A stretch of DNA of 64,000 nucleotides, taken from contig JAEVLN010000034.1 in the NCBI GenBank assembly GCA_018350325.1, positions 1 to 64,000 of the forward strand, read 5' to 3'. Origin of the DNA: Globodera rostochiensis (Eukaryota; Nematoda; Chromadorea; Rhabditida; Heteroderidae). The position numbers and the translations under genes were made by a program. Below, one piece after another: positions 43,739 through 56,559 of this stretch (positions are counted from its first letter, which is position 1; each line of letters begins with the position of its first letter). The notes under the pieces are model-generated. The model saw only the letters and a program-made list of their open reading frames with translations, searched no databases and was not told where the DNA came from.

Positions 43739-43936
43739 TAGAGTTGGCCGGGACCGGGATTTTTGGGGAAAACCGGGACCGGGATTTCAGAAAATTTAAA
43801 ACCGGGAATTTAATAGGGGATAAAACCGGGAATTCCCGGTTTTTTTCCCGGTCCCGGTGAGACCCGGGACTGAGGTACTCGTTTGTACTTTTTTTCAGTA
43901 CCTTAGTCCCGGAACCGGGAAAAATGGCCAACTCTA
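43739..43936. mobile_element. hAT-like MITE, 198 bp, TAGAGTTGGCC ends
   Basis: Ends TAGAGTTGGCC and GGCCAACTCTA are flanked by perfect octamers ATCAAAAT (43731-43738, 43937-43944). The interior repeats ACCGGGACCGGGATTT. The 143-codon minus-strand frame over it is an artefact. Confidence 0.9.
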
Positions 43937-44238
43937 ATCAAAATCGAGCGAAATATATATCAATCGATTTTGAGTAATTTTGCCCAGTTTTTAAGCGGTG
44001 GACAACTGAGTCCCCAGGACGCTTCAGTCCCGGGTTTGTAACTCTTCAGGGAATGGTTGCGCAACAAAAATTTTTTCGGATTTTTACATTGCAGACCGAG
44101 AGGAGTCGATTGATATATATTTTGTTCGATTTTGAATCTGGACCGTATGAACGATATTTTCCAAAAATTGTATTTTGATCGCCCAGCAATAATCTCCGAT
44201 CAGTGAGTGATTTTTGATTTTCTGATCAAATCGGTTGA

Positions 44239-47200
44239 TCACCAGGCGGCCGCCAGTGAGCCCTTTTTTCGATGCGGCGGCGGCGGCTGCCCGGTGGACA
44301 TCCGGTTTGCTGCGCTGGCAGCCGTTGGCGTCGAGCGGGGGGAACTGCTGCTGGACGGCCTTTGGACGGCAATGGCAAAGCTCAGAGGCGACCTATCACA
44401 ATTTTAATTTAAGCATTTAAAAGTTGGCAATAATTTTTGAATTTTAAATGTTTCAATTTCCTTAACAAATTCAATAATATTTTTGGATACTTGTGCGCGT
44501 TATGTGTCAACAAAATAAACAATTTTTTGTTTCAAAGTTGATAAAAGATGTTTTAGAGGTTTTCGGGATCGTTGTGTCCGAAGCTGACTTCCCCGGACGT
44601 GAATTCGAACAATTTTTCTAATTATTTTGATTGTATTTTTTCATTAAATTTTATTTTCAATTTGCATTGTGCAGACTAAAGAAAATCAGTTTGGTGGCAT
44701 GAATTCAGCAATCGAAGAATCATCGACATTTCAACGATTTCTAATGGCAAAAATGCAAAAAAAAAAAAAAAATTCCCGTGAAATTGTTCGAATGCGGAAT
44801 CCGGGGGTTCGGAATCGGTCGAAATAGAGGACATCTCCAGATTTTACGGCCCCGAAAAAAATCACAAAAAAATTACCATTTTTTAAACAAATAATTCAAA
44901 ACAAAAAAAACAAAAATTGGCACCTCTGCTGAGCGCTGATTGCCAGTGAGGAGGCCCTTTTGGGTCTGATCAGCGCTTCCATTCCGACTTCTTGGCGATG
45001 TGTTGTTGTTATTCTTCCATTCAAATTTGGCAGTCCATTGCGCAACGGCGTAGAATTGGCATTTTGTTGGGACAACACGACGTTGTTCAACGCACTGGAG
45101 CAAAAAACAAAAATTAAATTACTAAAAATGCCCGGCTTTTATTAACACTTTTCATAAAAACAAAAATATTTTATGATGCAAAAATTGGCAAAATCGGCGT
45201 TTTTTTGCAATTTTATTTAGCCATACATAATTTTAAAGTTTTTCCATTTTCATGAAAATAAAAAAATGTTTATTTTCCGAACGCCTTTTTTCAATATTTA
45301 CAAAAATTCCACTTCATGTTTTTAAGTCTGTATTTATTAAACAACATAAAAATTTGCTAATAATTGGCGACATTATTTGAAAACAGATCGCCAGAAAAAT
45401 GTAAATTAAAATTCCGGATTTTTCGCCAAAAAGTCCGTCCGGGAAAAATGGCGTCCGTACGTTTTGCCAACTGTACATTTTGCCAACCCAGCAAAAATAT
45501 ATTACGGTTTGCCAACCCAGCAAAAACTTAAATTTCAATCGATTTTGAGCCCAGGACCCGAATTCAAAGGTTTTTCGATTTCAAAATTTTTCGGCATCTT
45601 TTGGCCTAAAAACATTCAAACACATGCTCTAAACAATCCAAAAAACGCTAAGTTGGCATAACGTAGTGTTACCGGCAAAAACCGGTTACATTTTATTGAA
45701 TTTTAAAAGCGCACGCTTTGCCGAGTTCCGCGTATTCTCCGCCGCCGGCGCTGCCGCGCGCCCGGTGGCCATGCGCGACAATTGGGAAGCCGTTGGCGCT
45801 AAAGTGGGGCGTGCTGGGCCGAAGTGACGCGATGCAACTGCCGCCAAATCCGCTGGCCTTGGAAAATTGCGAAATTTATTTTTCAGAAATATTTAATTAA
45901 TATTTTCTTATGTATACAAAAATGAATTGGATTATAATTTTTTATGAAAAAAATAAAAAAATTAACCATTAAAAAACATTTTTGCATTTTTTCCAGAACA
46001 CCTCCACAGAGTTGAGCGAAAAACCCGCGGAATCCCAAAAATTTGCCGGAGCAAACCCTCCCCCCCCCCCCCCCCCCCCCCCCCGGGGGTGTTGACCGTG
46101 CCGAGAAAATCCCAAAATGCCCGGCTTTTTGCTCCATGAATTGTCGGCAAAAATTTTGTACATAATCCCCGGAGGGGGTTTTTGCAACAAACTCCGAAGT
46201 TGCCAATTCTGATTGAAAATGATGTGGTTTTGGACAACAAATAGTGGGGGGGGGGGGGTGCCCAGCTGAAGGCGATTTTTGCTTTTAATACAATTTTTTA
46301 AAGTAAATCTTCATCCGGCCTTCCCAAAACTTCCAAAATTTGATTTATTTCGTGCCATACAAATATTAAATTATTACAGAAATATTAATTTTAACAAAAA
46401 TAAAATAAAAATTACTTCGTCGTGCTGCCGCGGCGATTGGGGCGAGCAACGAAATGAATTTGCGATAAGGTGAACACATCGTTGACGAAAGCCGCGCACG
46501 TAGAGAAGGAACACCCAAAAATTGGTGGAACAATTCTGCAAAAAAAAAAAAAAATTTTTATTAAAAAAAATTGTTTTTGTTTGACTTACAATGACGAGCA
46601 AGAAGTTGGAGAAGTCCACCCACAAGGTGGCCAACGGACTGGCCATGAACACTTCATTGCCGATAAACTGCAATGGAAATGCAACAAAATTAATCATCCT
46701 TTTTCAGTAAAAAAGCAAAAAAATATATTTTTGTAAATTAAAAAAACACAAAATCCGATCAGAAAGAGGAGTTTTCATAGAATTAATAATTTTGAGTTTG
46801 AACGAATATTTCCATATTCTTTAATGCAAAACCGTCAAAATTCAGAAAAAATTTTTGTTTTTGTTAAAATTCTACAACAAAATATTCACCGTCTCAAAAA
46901 CGTCCAGCACGGTGGGCAAAATGTCGGAGATCAGAAATTTGACAATGATTACGACCAGCATAACATTGGCACGATGCTCCTTTCTGAATGGGCACAACAA
47001 AAATGTTTGTTTTTTTCAATTTTATAAAAGAAAAACAATTTTTTTTTGAATTTAACAAAATTCAAATCACTTTTTGGGCCAAAAAATGTCCGGAATTCGG
47101 AGCCCAATCTGATCCGCCAATTTTTGTGCAATTTTTGGATTTTTTGCCAAAAAATGTCCGGAATGTCGGATTCCAGACTCAAAAATGTCCGGAATTCGGA

Positions 47201-50200
47201 ACCTGATCCGCCAATTTTTGTGCAATTTTTTGGATTTTTTGCCAAAAAATGTCCGGAATGTCGGATTCCAGACTCAAAAATGTCCGGAATTCGGAACCTG
47301 ATCCGCCAATTTTTGTGCAATTTTTTGGATTTTTTGCCAAAAAATGTCCGGAATGTCGGATTCCAGACTCAAAAATGTCCGGAATTCGGAACCTGATCCG
47401 CCAATTTTTGTGCAATTTTTTGGATTTTTTGCCAAAAAATGTCCGGAATGTCGGATTCCAGACTCAAAAATGTCCGGAATTCGGAACCTGACCGCCAATT
47501 TTTGTGCAATTTTTTGGATTTTTTGCCAAAAAAATGTCCGGAATGTCGGATTCCAGACTCAAAAATGTCCGGAATTCGGAACCTGACCGCCAATTTTTGT
47601 GCAATTTTTTGGATTTTTTGCCAAAAAATGTCCGGAATGTCGGATTCCAGACTCAAAAATGTCCGGAATTCGGAACCTGATCCGCCAATTTTTGTGCAAT
47701 TTTTTGGATTTTTTGCCAAAAAATGTCCGGAATGTCGGATTCCAGACTCAAAAATGTCCGGAATTCGGAACCTGATCCGCCAATTTTTGTGCAATTTTTT
47801 GGATTTTTTGCCAAAAAATGTCCGGAATGTCGGATTCCAGACTCAAAAATGTCCGGAATTCGGAACCTGATCCGCCAATTTTTGTGCAATTTTTTGGATT
47901 TTTTGCCAAAAAATGTCCGGAATGTCGGATTCCAGACTCAAAAATGTCCGGAATTCGGAACCTGACCGCCAATTTTTGTGCAATTTTTTGGATTTTTTGC
48001 CAAAAAAATGTCCGGAATGTCGGATTCCAGACTCAAAAATGTCCGGAATTCGGAACCTGACCGCCAATTTTTTGGATTTTTTGCCAAAAAATGTCCGGAA
48101 TGTCGGATTCCAGACTCAAAAATGTCCGGAATTCGGAACCTGACCGCCAATTTTTGTGCAATTTTTTGGATTTTTTGCCAAAAAATGTCCGGAATGTCGG
48201 ATTCCAGACTCAAAAATGTCCGGAATTCGGAACCTGACCGCCAATTTTTGTGCAATTTTTTGGATTTTTTGCCAAAAAATGTCCGGAATGTCGGATTCCA
48301 GACTCAAAAATGTCCGGAATTCGGAACCTGATCCGCCAATTTTTGTGCAATTTTTTGGATTTTTTGCCAAAAAAATGTCCGGAATGTCGGATTCCAGACT
48401 CAAAAATGTCCGGAATTCGGAACCTGATCCGCCAATTTTTGTGCAATTTTTTGGATTTTTTGCCAAAAAATGTCCGGAATGTCGGATTCCAGACTCAAAA
48501 ATGTCCGGAATTCGGAACCTGATCCGCCAATTTTTGTGCAATTTTTTGGATTTTTTGCCAAAAAATGTCCGGAATGTCGGATTCCAGACTCAAAAATGTC
48601 CGGAATTCGGAACCTGATCCGCCAATTTTTGTGCAATTTTTTGGATTTTTTGCCAAAAAATGTCCGGAATGTCGGATTCCAGACTCAAAAATGTCCGGAA
48701 TTCGGAACCTGACCGCCAATTTTTGTGCAATTTTTTGGATTTTTTGCCAAAAAAATGTCCGGAATGTCGGATTCCAGACTCAAAAATGTCCGGAATTCGG
48801 AACCTGATCCGCCAATTTTTGTGCAATTTTTTGGATTTTTTGCCAAAAAATGTCCGGAATGTCGGATTCCAGACTCAAAAATGTCCGGAATTCGGAACCT
48901 GACCGCCAATTTTTGTGCAATTTTTTGGATTTTTTGCCAAAAAAATGTCCGGAATGTCGGATTACAATCCGTGGCCCCTCGCCCACCTCTTTAGGCTCGG
49001 CTTTCTGCCACCAGCGACCGCCGACGCGGACAGCAACACCATACGGTGGTGGTACTGTTGTTGTTGCTTTTCGCCGCCGCTCACACAATTTTCGGGCAAC
49101 GATTCTCCTGACAAATTTTTTTTTGTTGTAAATTTTAGTTTATATATACTAGTACACATATTTATTTTGTTTTTTTAATTGTAAGTAAAATTATTTTGCA
49201 ACGACAAAACAACTTCACACATTTCAATTGTGTTTAGTTTTACAAGATAATTAAAGTGCAAACAAAATCTATTTAACTATTTTATTTCTTAAACTATTTC
49301 ATTATTGTAAAAATAACGAACAATTTTGGACCTATTTTCTTAACAAAATAGGGCTAAAATTGTCAACATTTAGTTAGACGGCGCCCTTTTGAAGAATTAA
49401 ATAACCAAATTTTTAAAAATTTGGTATTTGCAAAAATATTTGGTCAAAAAATTTGACCCAACAGAAGGGGTTGGCCCCGCGCGGTCTCAATTAAAATATA
49501 TATTTAATCAATTACAACAATTTCTCAATTAAAATATATTTGATCAATTCAAACAATTTGTGCCCCCCCCCACCGCCCACTCACTTTCTGTGCTAATTGT
49601 CGTCGTCCGCGTGGTGGTCGAACCGCCGCCGCCGGCGCTGTCCAACAACAAATGGTTGCAGCAATGGCTCAGCCGCTTTCGCTGCCGGCGCGCCTCGCCC
49701 AGCGTAATGGAAATGCGCAAAGTTAGCACAAAAGTGAGAACGCCTGAATAAAAATTTAAATTTTACAAAAATAAATAATACCACACCCCAAAAAACAATG
49801 CGAAAAAAACAACAAATTTTTTTGTGTAAATGTTTACCTGGCAAAATGGTGACAAAGGCACTGCCCAAAAGTATATGGTAGATGGTACGGTAGAGTTGAT
49901 TCTGAAGAGTAAAATATGTGTAAGAACTGAATTACAGTATACCTACGTAATGCAAATACAGTAGTATATAAAATTAAAATTGTAAATTTAACATAATGTA
50001 ATAATGATAAGAAAATGTTTAGTTTATATTTAAATTTGGCACCCCACCCTCGACATTTTGGGCCTCACCCCCGACACGCCGCCCCCGAAGAAGCCCGACC
50101 CCCCAAGGGTCGGCGAGTAACCCACAGATTTGATTGGGTTTGCTCACCTCTGGCAAGCCGGTGCGCTGCACAAACGTCTCGCACCTGGATGATACTGTAG

Positions 50201-53200
50201 CCATTTGTTGCGGCGGCGGTCCTTCAACAATTACGGTGGCGTTGGACAGCGGCACCGTTGTCACCACTAATACGGTAGCCGCCTGTTGTTGTTGTGCTGC
50301 CGCTACAGTAGCCGTTACAGTAGCCACCGGCGGCAGCGTGTCATAGCACTCCACCGCCGTTCGAACTTCAAAAAAGCGCGGCAAACAAAAGAACAGCGCG
50401 CCGACGGACAGGCCAACGACGAGACGCTTCACACGGCTAAAGGCATTTTTTTTTTATAATTAATTATTAATAAAATAATTAAGAGGAAACAAAATTAATT
50501 AGTATTAAACAAATATGAAAAACATTTTTTTTAATTACCAAAATAAAGGTATAGTATTAAAAAAAGTCATTAGGTAATTTATTTCTAATAATTGTCCAAA
50601 ATTAGTGAAAATTGGACACCTTCGCCATTTTGAAATGAATTAATTGAAATTATAATTAAAAATAATTAAGAGGAAACAAAATTAATTTTATTAAACAAAT
50701 ATAAAATTTGTTTTTTAATTACCAAAAGTAAAGGTATTTTAAAAACTCATTAATTTAATTTTAAAAATTGTCCAAAATTAGTGAAAATTGGACACCTTCG
50801 CCATTTTTAAAATTAATTAATTTAAATAAAAATAATTAAGTGGAAACAAAATTAATTTTAAATATTCAAAAAAACTGATTTAGCAATTTTTAATAAAGTG
50901 TAAAAATTGGGGGCGGCACCTTCGCTTGCTGAAAATGCGATGTTTGAACGGCATGCACAACGCCAAGTAGCGGTCCAGTGTGAGCGCCAAAATCTGAAAT
51001 TTCAAATTTTTGAAGTTTGCGCGCGCGCCACACAATTTTTTGGCGTTTTGTTTGACAGAAACAAAGCACAAAAAACTCACAATCCAAACAGTGCCGGTGT
51101 GCGTTGCGTTGGCCAACGTGTAGGTTGGCGGGTACAAATGCACGTAGGGGCCGGAGGACACCACGGAGCCCCAAAGCTGAAACATTTGTGCAAATTACCT
51201 AATAAATTCCCCGACATATTTTGTTCCGGGGGTTTTTGGCCCCCCGAATTTCGGGGTTTTTTAGGGAAATCCCCGACATATTTTGTTCCGGGGGTTTTTG
51301 GCCCCCCGAATTTCGGGGTTTTTTGAGGGAAAACCCCGACATATTTTGCTCGGGGGGTTTTTGGCCCCCGCATTTCGGGGTTTTTTAGTAGAAAACCCCG
51401 CCCCTGACATTCTCGCACCCAAATGGTCGGTGAACAACCCGAGATCAAATTTTAAAAAAAATAGTAAAATTCCACTCAAAAAATAGAAGGAAGGCATTAA
51501 AATTTCTTGATCAAATTCTTAGACGGAAAATTGAGATTTTGCAAATTTTCTAATTTTAATTAAATTTTTCTTTTCTTGAAATTCGGTGTATATGTAGAGA
51601 AAGAAAAACTATTTTTTGGAAACAATTTTCAACAAACTTTCTCACCAAAGTCGGCAGACCGTAGAGCAGGAAGGCATTGCACAAAAGTGCCGAGTGCCAT
51701 CCAGCCAAAGAAATCAGATAATAATGAATGATTGGTGTCGTGCCGCCGCCCAGACGAAAGCGCAGAAACACGACCACACCTTTTCATTAAATTATTTGAA
51801 TATTTATTTATTTGTATTTGTTAAATTGTTTTTTTTTAATTTATTTATTGTACCTAATTTTATTTAATATGAATATTTATTTATTTGTATTTGTTAAATT
51901 GTTTTTTAAAATTTATTTATTGTACCTAATTTTATTTTGTTTCTTTGTTTAATTAAATTTAATAAATTTTTTAACCGAATTTTCTATGTAGTTTATTTGA
52001 TGGCAAATTAATTGTATTGTAAGTTAATTTGTATACCGAATTTTCTATTTATTTAATTTTATTGTCAAATTTAATTATACTTTTATTTATTTATTATTGA
52101 ATAAAACAATTTACAAAGCGCGTTCAGCACAATGCCGGACAGCACAAACAGAAGGCTGAGCGGACCGTTGAGCAGCCAGGACAGCTGAAAAGAAGCAATG
52201 AAAAAATGCCAACAAAATTATGCCTGGGGCGATATAAAACATTCAAAATTTGAGCCCGGACATTTGTGGACCGTCGATCGATTGAGATTTCGATCAATCT
52301 CAAAAAAAATAACAATCGACGAGAATCAATCTCGACCGGTCTGGGATAGAAAAAAAATTGAGTAAAAAATTTTTTTAATATAATTAAAAATTCAAAAACA
52401 AGGCAAAAAGAAATTTTATTAGCTATTCCACGAAGGCTGGAAGATTAAACTTTAATTAATAAATGTTTAAAGAATGTTTTTTAGCAGATTTTTAAAAAGC
52501 AAATATTAATTAAAAATATTTTGGAATTATTTTTGTTGTTGTTATTTTTTAAACAAATTTTTTTGTCACCATTTCTTGGAGCTGTTCAAAGCTGGCCAAT
52601 GTTAGCCAAATTTGGGAGAGATGAAAAATGGAATTAGCGGCGGCGTCGGCGGCGTTTGGGCGCTGTCCAACAGGCGAATTCCTTAAGGGCATAAAATTTG
52701 AATTTGTTTTTTTGCCCGCAAAAAAACATCGAAAAATTTGTTGTAAAATAAAAATGCCAACAAATTTTTGTTTGCTTGGTTGTTGCATATGGACCCCGTG
52801 GGCATTGAAAAGTGTCCAATCGGATTAGTAAAAATGCCAATGTTATATTTGATGTGCCCGGAGGGGCTGAATTTGGGTAATTTTATTTACAAAATGCCCT
52901 AAAGCGCTGTTTTTCAGTGGGCAGGAGTCATTATTATTTGCTTTGTCATGTTTTCCCGTATATCGGGGAACTTTTTTCCTTTTGTCATCCCCGGAGGGGA
53001 TTCATAGGGGCGTCAAAAAGGGCACACACACATTTTTTGAATCTACTCACCCCCAAGGGGGTTAATTGGTTGGTTGTATTGTGTGAATTTTTTTATAATT
53101 TTTTTTGGGAGCCGGAATTTCGAATGCCGGATTCCGGACCTATTTTTTTGGCATTCGGATCCCTGGTATATGTGTGCTTGTTGTAATATTATGTTTTATT

Positions 53201-56200
53201 TTGTCATATAGTTGTTGATGGCTTCTCGTCATCCCCCGAGGGGTCATAGGGAGTGGGCGGGGGGCGTCCAACCGGGGGCATAAATGATGATGCCCCGAGG
53301 GGTCATAGGGAGTAGGGAGGGGGGGGGGCGTCCAACCGGGGGCATAAATGATGATGATGCCTTCCAAAATATGCCCCACGGGCACGGCACGGCACATCCA
53401 TCCATTCATTCGTCCGTCTCCTCCGGCTGTTTACCGGGCGATGTGGGGGGAGGGGGAAGGGATGGCGGCGAATGTGATGAGTATGAAAATGGCATTTTTT
53501 TGCAATTCCGAGAGAATTTGGCATGGCATTCATCGTCAAAGTGAGTTTGACACTTCGACTGACAAATGACCCCCCGAGGGGAGGAGTGGGCGTTTTGCTT
53601 ACACCAAAACAAAAACGGGAAATTAATCGGATGATCCGGGCACATTATAATGGGGAAATAATCATTCAACAATTTCGGATTTTTATTTAAAAAAATTTAC
53701 AAAAATTCAATTAACCTAAATTGACTTGTTCACATACTTGTCCAATAGCATTTGTAAGTCAATTTTTGATAGACGCCTTGGGCAAAAATTTGTATATTTT
53801 AATAAATTTTATTGAAAAAATTAATCAAAAAATGCAAAAATTGCAACAATTTTCAGAAAAAGCGGCACAATTTTTCATTTCGCGTGGGCGGGCGGGCGCT
53901 ATTGTTTTTAAATTTTTTTTATTAAAAAGTTTTGCGTTTCAAAACTTCCATTGACTGTGTTTATTTACACACACTGGCATTCTTCTTCTCCCCTCGTCCC
54001 CTAAGGGGCTGAAGGGATGCCGGATTTGCGTGCCGTTGGCTACCGGAAGTGTCTTTTCCAGCACCGATTAGTTGATGCCCCCGAGGTTTACCCGTTCCGT
54101 TCCCCTCGACGGGTGGGGGTGGGGGGGAGAGGAACTAAATTTACTCAAAAGCAAATAAATGTGTGATAATTGAAAAAAGGACAAAATTTTTTTTTGTTTA
54201 AATTTGAACAAATTTTAAAGGATTAAAAATTGTAAAAAAAATTTTGTTTTCGTCAGCTTCAACGGCGTGCTGTGCTATTTGTTCGGAATGTTGGGGCCCA
54301 ATTTTTGGCCTTTTGTGCCAGTGTCCTCTGGCGGCAAAATTTTGTTAATTTAAAAAAAAAATCGTCAAAATTGCAAAAAATTTTGCCTGTTGAATTAACG
54401 GAAAAATGTTCACCCACTTTTTTCCCCTTTCACTAGGCAAAAATTTTTTGCCCACTGTTTTTTGAACGGAATCGGGGACTGAAAATGTGGCGGCGCAAAA
54501 ATTCGGGTCACAAAAAAACCCATTTTTTGAGCGCACATATGTGCCGGCCGTCACAATGTGTGTGGTGTGCTTTTTCACCGGTGTGCCGCCGACGCCCGCC
54601 ACACATTTTTTTGGCCAAAAATGTGTGCCGCCTGGGGGGCTAAAGAGAGAGGCTCTACTGCTCACTCGGCCTGCCCCCGTCGGTGTGTGTGTCAAAGCGG
54701 ATTTTGGCATTCCGGCAATTTTTCGGACATTTTTGAGTCCGGAATGCCGGATTTCCACCCATTTTGAGGTCGGAATCCCTGCCGGATTCCGGACGATTTG
54801 TCAAAAAAAATTCGGAAATTTTCACAAAAATTGATGGATTTTTTACTGATCAGTTCAGACAATAATAACCCATTTGAAATCTCTTTTAAACCTATTCAAG
54901 AAAAGTGGAAATTTTAACCGGACATTTTGAGCTTTGGAATTCCGGTTTTTCGGGCCTTTTGGAGTTCGGGATGCCGAATTCCGGACTTTTTGGCAATTTT
55001 CATAAAAATGGCGGATTTTTTCACTCCGGTTTTTACGGACCTTTTTTTGGCATTTGGTTAAATGCCGGGTGTTTTTGTGTGTGCCTAAAATGTAAGGATG
55101 CCGTCCCCGAAAATAAAAATCCGTTGCCGGCCGGCCGCCGATTCGGCGAGAGTGAATCTGAATTAGCGGCCGGACTTGAGCTTCGAGCGAGACTCGAGAC
55201 GAGATTCTCGTCAAAAATTCAGTTTTATTCGAGACGAGATTCTTGTCTCAAGAATCGCGTTCTCGACCCGGCTCTAATGTGAATGAATTGAATGAATGCT
55301 TTAAGTGTGAAAGAGTGGCGGGCGATGGGATATATTTGCGGACCCAATAAATTCTGTTGATGTGAGCGAATGAATGAAAATGGTTCAGTGAATGAATAAC
55401 AAATAACAAAATAAAATGGTGGAGCGCTCTGTCGGGACGGGAGGAATTTGTTGTTCGGGAGTTGTCAGGAAAGAGGAGAGGTTGAGACCCAGTTTGAGAC
55501 TGGGTTTTAAATTTCTGAGCCGGGAGGGTCCCAGGCCGGGATTTGGGTCAAGACCAGTGCCGAGATTTGGGTCAAGACCCGTGCCGGGATTTGGGCCAAG
55601 ACCCGTGCCGGGATTTAGGTCAAGACCAGTGCCGGGATTTGGGTCAAGACCCGTGCCGGGATTTGGGTCAAGACCAGTGCCGGGATTTGGGTCAAGACCA
55701 GTGCCGGGATTTGGGTCAAGACCAGTGCCGGGATTTGGGTCAAGACCAGTGCCGGGATTTGGGTCAAGACCAGTGCCGGGATTTGGGTCAAGACCAGTGC
55801 CGGGATTTGGGTCAAGACCAGTGCCGGGATTTGGGTCAAGATCAGTGCCGGGATTTGGGTCAAGACCCGTGCCGGGATTCGGGTCAAGACCTTGTGCCGG
55901 AATTCAGTTCAAGACCTTGTGCCGGGATTCGGGTCAGCCTTGTGCCGGGATTCGGGACAAGACCAGTGCCGGGATTCGGGACAAGACCAGTAAATTGTGA
56001 AATTTTATTTGCATTTTATGGGTTTGTTGAATGTGCTGGAGGACATGGCACAAATGGAAAGTTTATATTGACACGTTTTTTCTGGAATTGTTAATGTTGG
56101 CACTAAAAAGCTAGCCCGTCAGCACAGGTGAAAGAGTTGAAGGAGACTAAAAATGCCAAAAAAGGGAGGAAAAGCCTAAAGTCGGGCACTCTTGGTTCAG

Positions 56201-56470
56201 ATTTGAATTTACACCTAAATTTGGGCACTGATTTCAATCGAATTTAGCGCCTAATTCAAAAGTTGCCAAACGTATGCCGTGGCACGGGTTTAGCGATTTG
56301 CATTTAACGCCTAAAACTAGACAATTTTAAACAGAAAATTTAACTCTGATGACGTTAGGAGTTTGGCGCTTTTTCGCGCTTCATTTTTTTTACCTGAATG
56401 CTGACGGCGTCCATTCCAACGCATTACCGCCGTAGGCGATGTGCCCCTCTTGCTCATTAGCAGATGACAT
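44239..56470 (-). CDS. FMRFamide-receptor-like GPCR (rhodopsin family)
   Basis: Seven-TM peptide receptor of the plasma membrane, coupling to G proteins. Minus-strand exons: 56470-56394, 52681-52570, 52184-52115, 51779-51646, 51176-51081, 50993-50920, 50436-50148, 49901-49838, 49743-49585, 49107-48987, 46983-46890, 46667-46590, 46535-46416, 46208-46097, 45852-45690, 45094-44924, 44380-44239. Phases agree throughout and give about 691 residues. TM1 is LLFVLSGIVLNAL (about 64-94). TM3 leads into LALTLDRYLALCMPFKHR (DRY near 170). TM5 begins NQLYRTIYHILL. TM6 is VKFLISDILPTVLDVFET. TM7 ends NCSTNFWVFLLYVRGFR, the FMRFamide-receptor form of NPxxY. Loop 2 is long and Ala/Val/Thr-rich, loop 3 is long, and the tail is Ser/Pro-rich ending SLAAAW. 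No Cys is visible at the usual TM3 position. The first exon (MSSANEQEGH) and the last four exons are the least certain; the ligand is inferred. Confidence 0.83.
46053..46084. repeat. Long C homopolymer in a GPCR 3' intron
   Basis: About 32 nearly uninterrupted C, with a G run at about 46246-46258 facing it. These runs create false glycine-rich frames and may be assembly-sensitive. Confidence 0.8.
47086..48964. repeat. 95-bp tandem repeat array inside a GPCR intron
   Basis: About twenty copies of a roughly 95-bp unit containing AATGTCCGGAATGTCGGATT, CCAGACTCAAAAATG and TGATCCGCCAATTTTTG. Units differ by an ATC indel (GATCCGCC or GACCGCC), by one A in an A run, and by one shortened copy near 48061. 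The array fills most of the 2-kb intron between the loop-3 exon (ending 48987) and the TM6 exon (starting 46983). Overlapping open frames of 74-153 codons on both strands are artefacts. The TCCGGA palindrome occurs about once per unit. Confidence 0.95.
51205..51405. repeat. Three-copy ~62-bp tandem repeat in a GPCR intron
   Basis: Three consecutive copies of a unit with TTTTGTTCCGGGGGTTTTTGG and CCGAATTTCGGGGTTTTTT. It lies between the TM2 and TM3 exons (51646 and 51176) and contains internal G/C complementarity. Confidence 0.85.
52685..55540. other. Large 5' intron of the GPCR gene
   Basis: No exon could be placed between 52681 and 56394. The stretch contains CCCCGAGGGGTCATAGGGAG repeats (52.98-53.32 kb), a GGAATGCCGGA-rich block (54.70-55.00 kb) and a hAT-like MITE at 55.16 kb. 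The frames at 53406-53672 and 54345-54758 have low complexity and no splice-consistent role. Confidence 0.4.
55164..55276. mobile_element. Possible hAT-like MITE, 113 bp
   Basis: Ends TAGCGGCCGG and CCCGGCTCTA are imperfect inverted repeats. Flanking octamers ATCTGAAT and ATGTGAAT match at seven of eight positions. The interior repeats CGAGACGAGATTCT. Weaker than the others in the window. Confidence 0.5.
55540..55990. repeat. 24-bp minisatellite in GPCR intron 1
   Basis: About eighteen copies of a 24-base unit, GGGATTTGGGTCAAGACCAG plus TGCC. The period is a multiple of three and lacks stops, so three long frames on two strands appear (90-194 codons), all pure repeats. Units diverge toward the 3' end. 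Confidence 0.93.
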
Positions 56471-56559
56471 TTTCGCGCACGATATATTTTTCGATCTGTA
56501 AAATGGCAAAACAACAATTTGTATGTGTGTCAAAAGTATGGATGTTCGAGAGTCTCGAG

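Noticed and set aside
43500..43931. 143-codon minus-strand frame
   Set aside because: It runs across the boundaries of two different hAT-like elements and has no domain.
47046..49178. Many overlapping frames of 74-153 codons on both strands
   Set aside because: All are translations of the 95-bp tandem repeat. Only the loop-3 exon of the GPCR at 49107-48987 is kept as coding.
55416..56094. Frames of 183 and 194 codons with Pro-Gly-Phe-Gly or Gln-Asp repeats
   Set aside because: Translations of the 24-bp minisatellite within a GPCR intron; both frames and the opposite strand are equally open.
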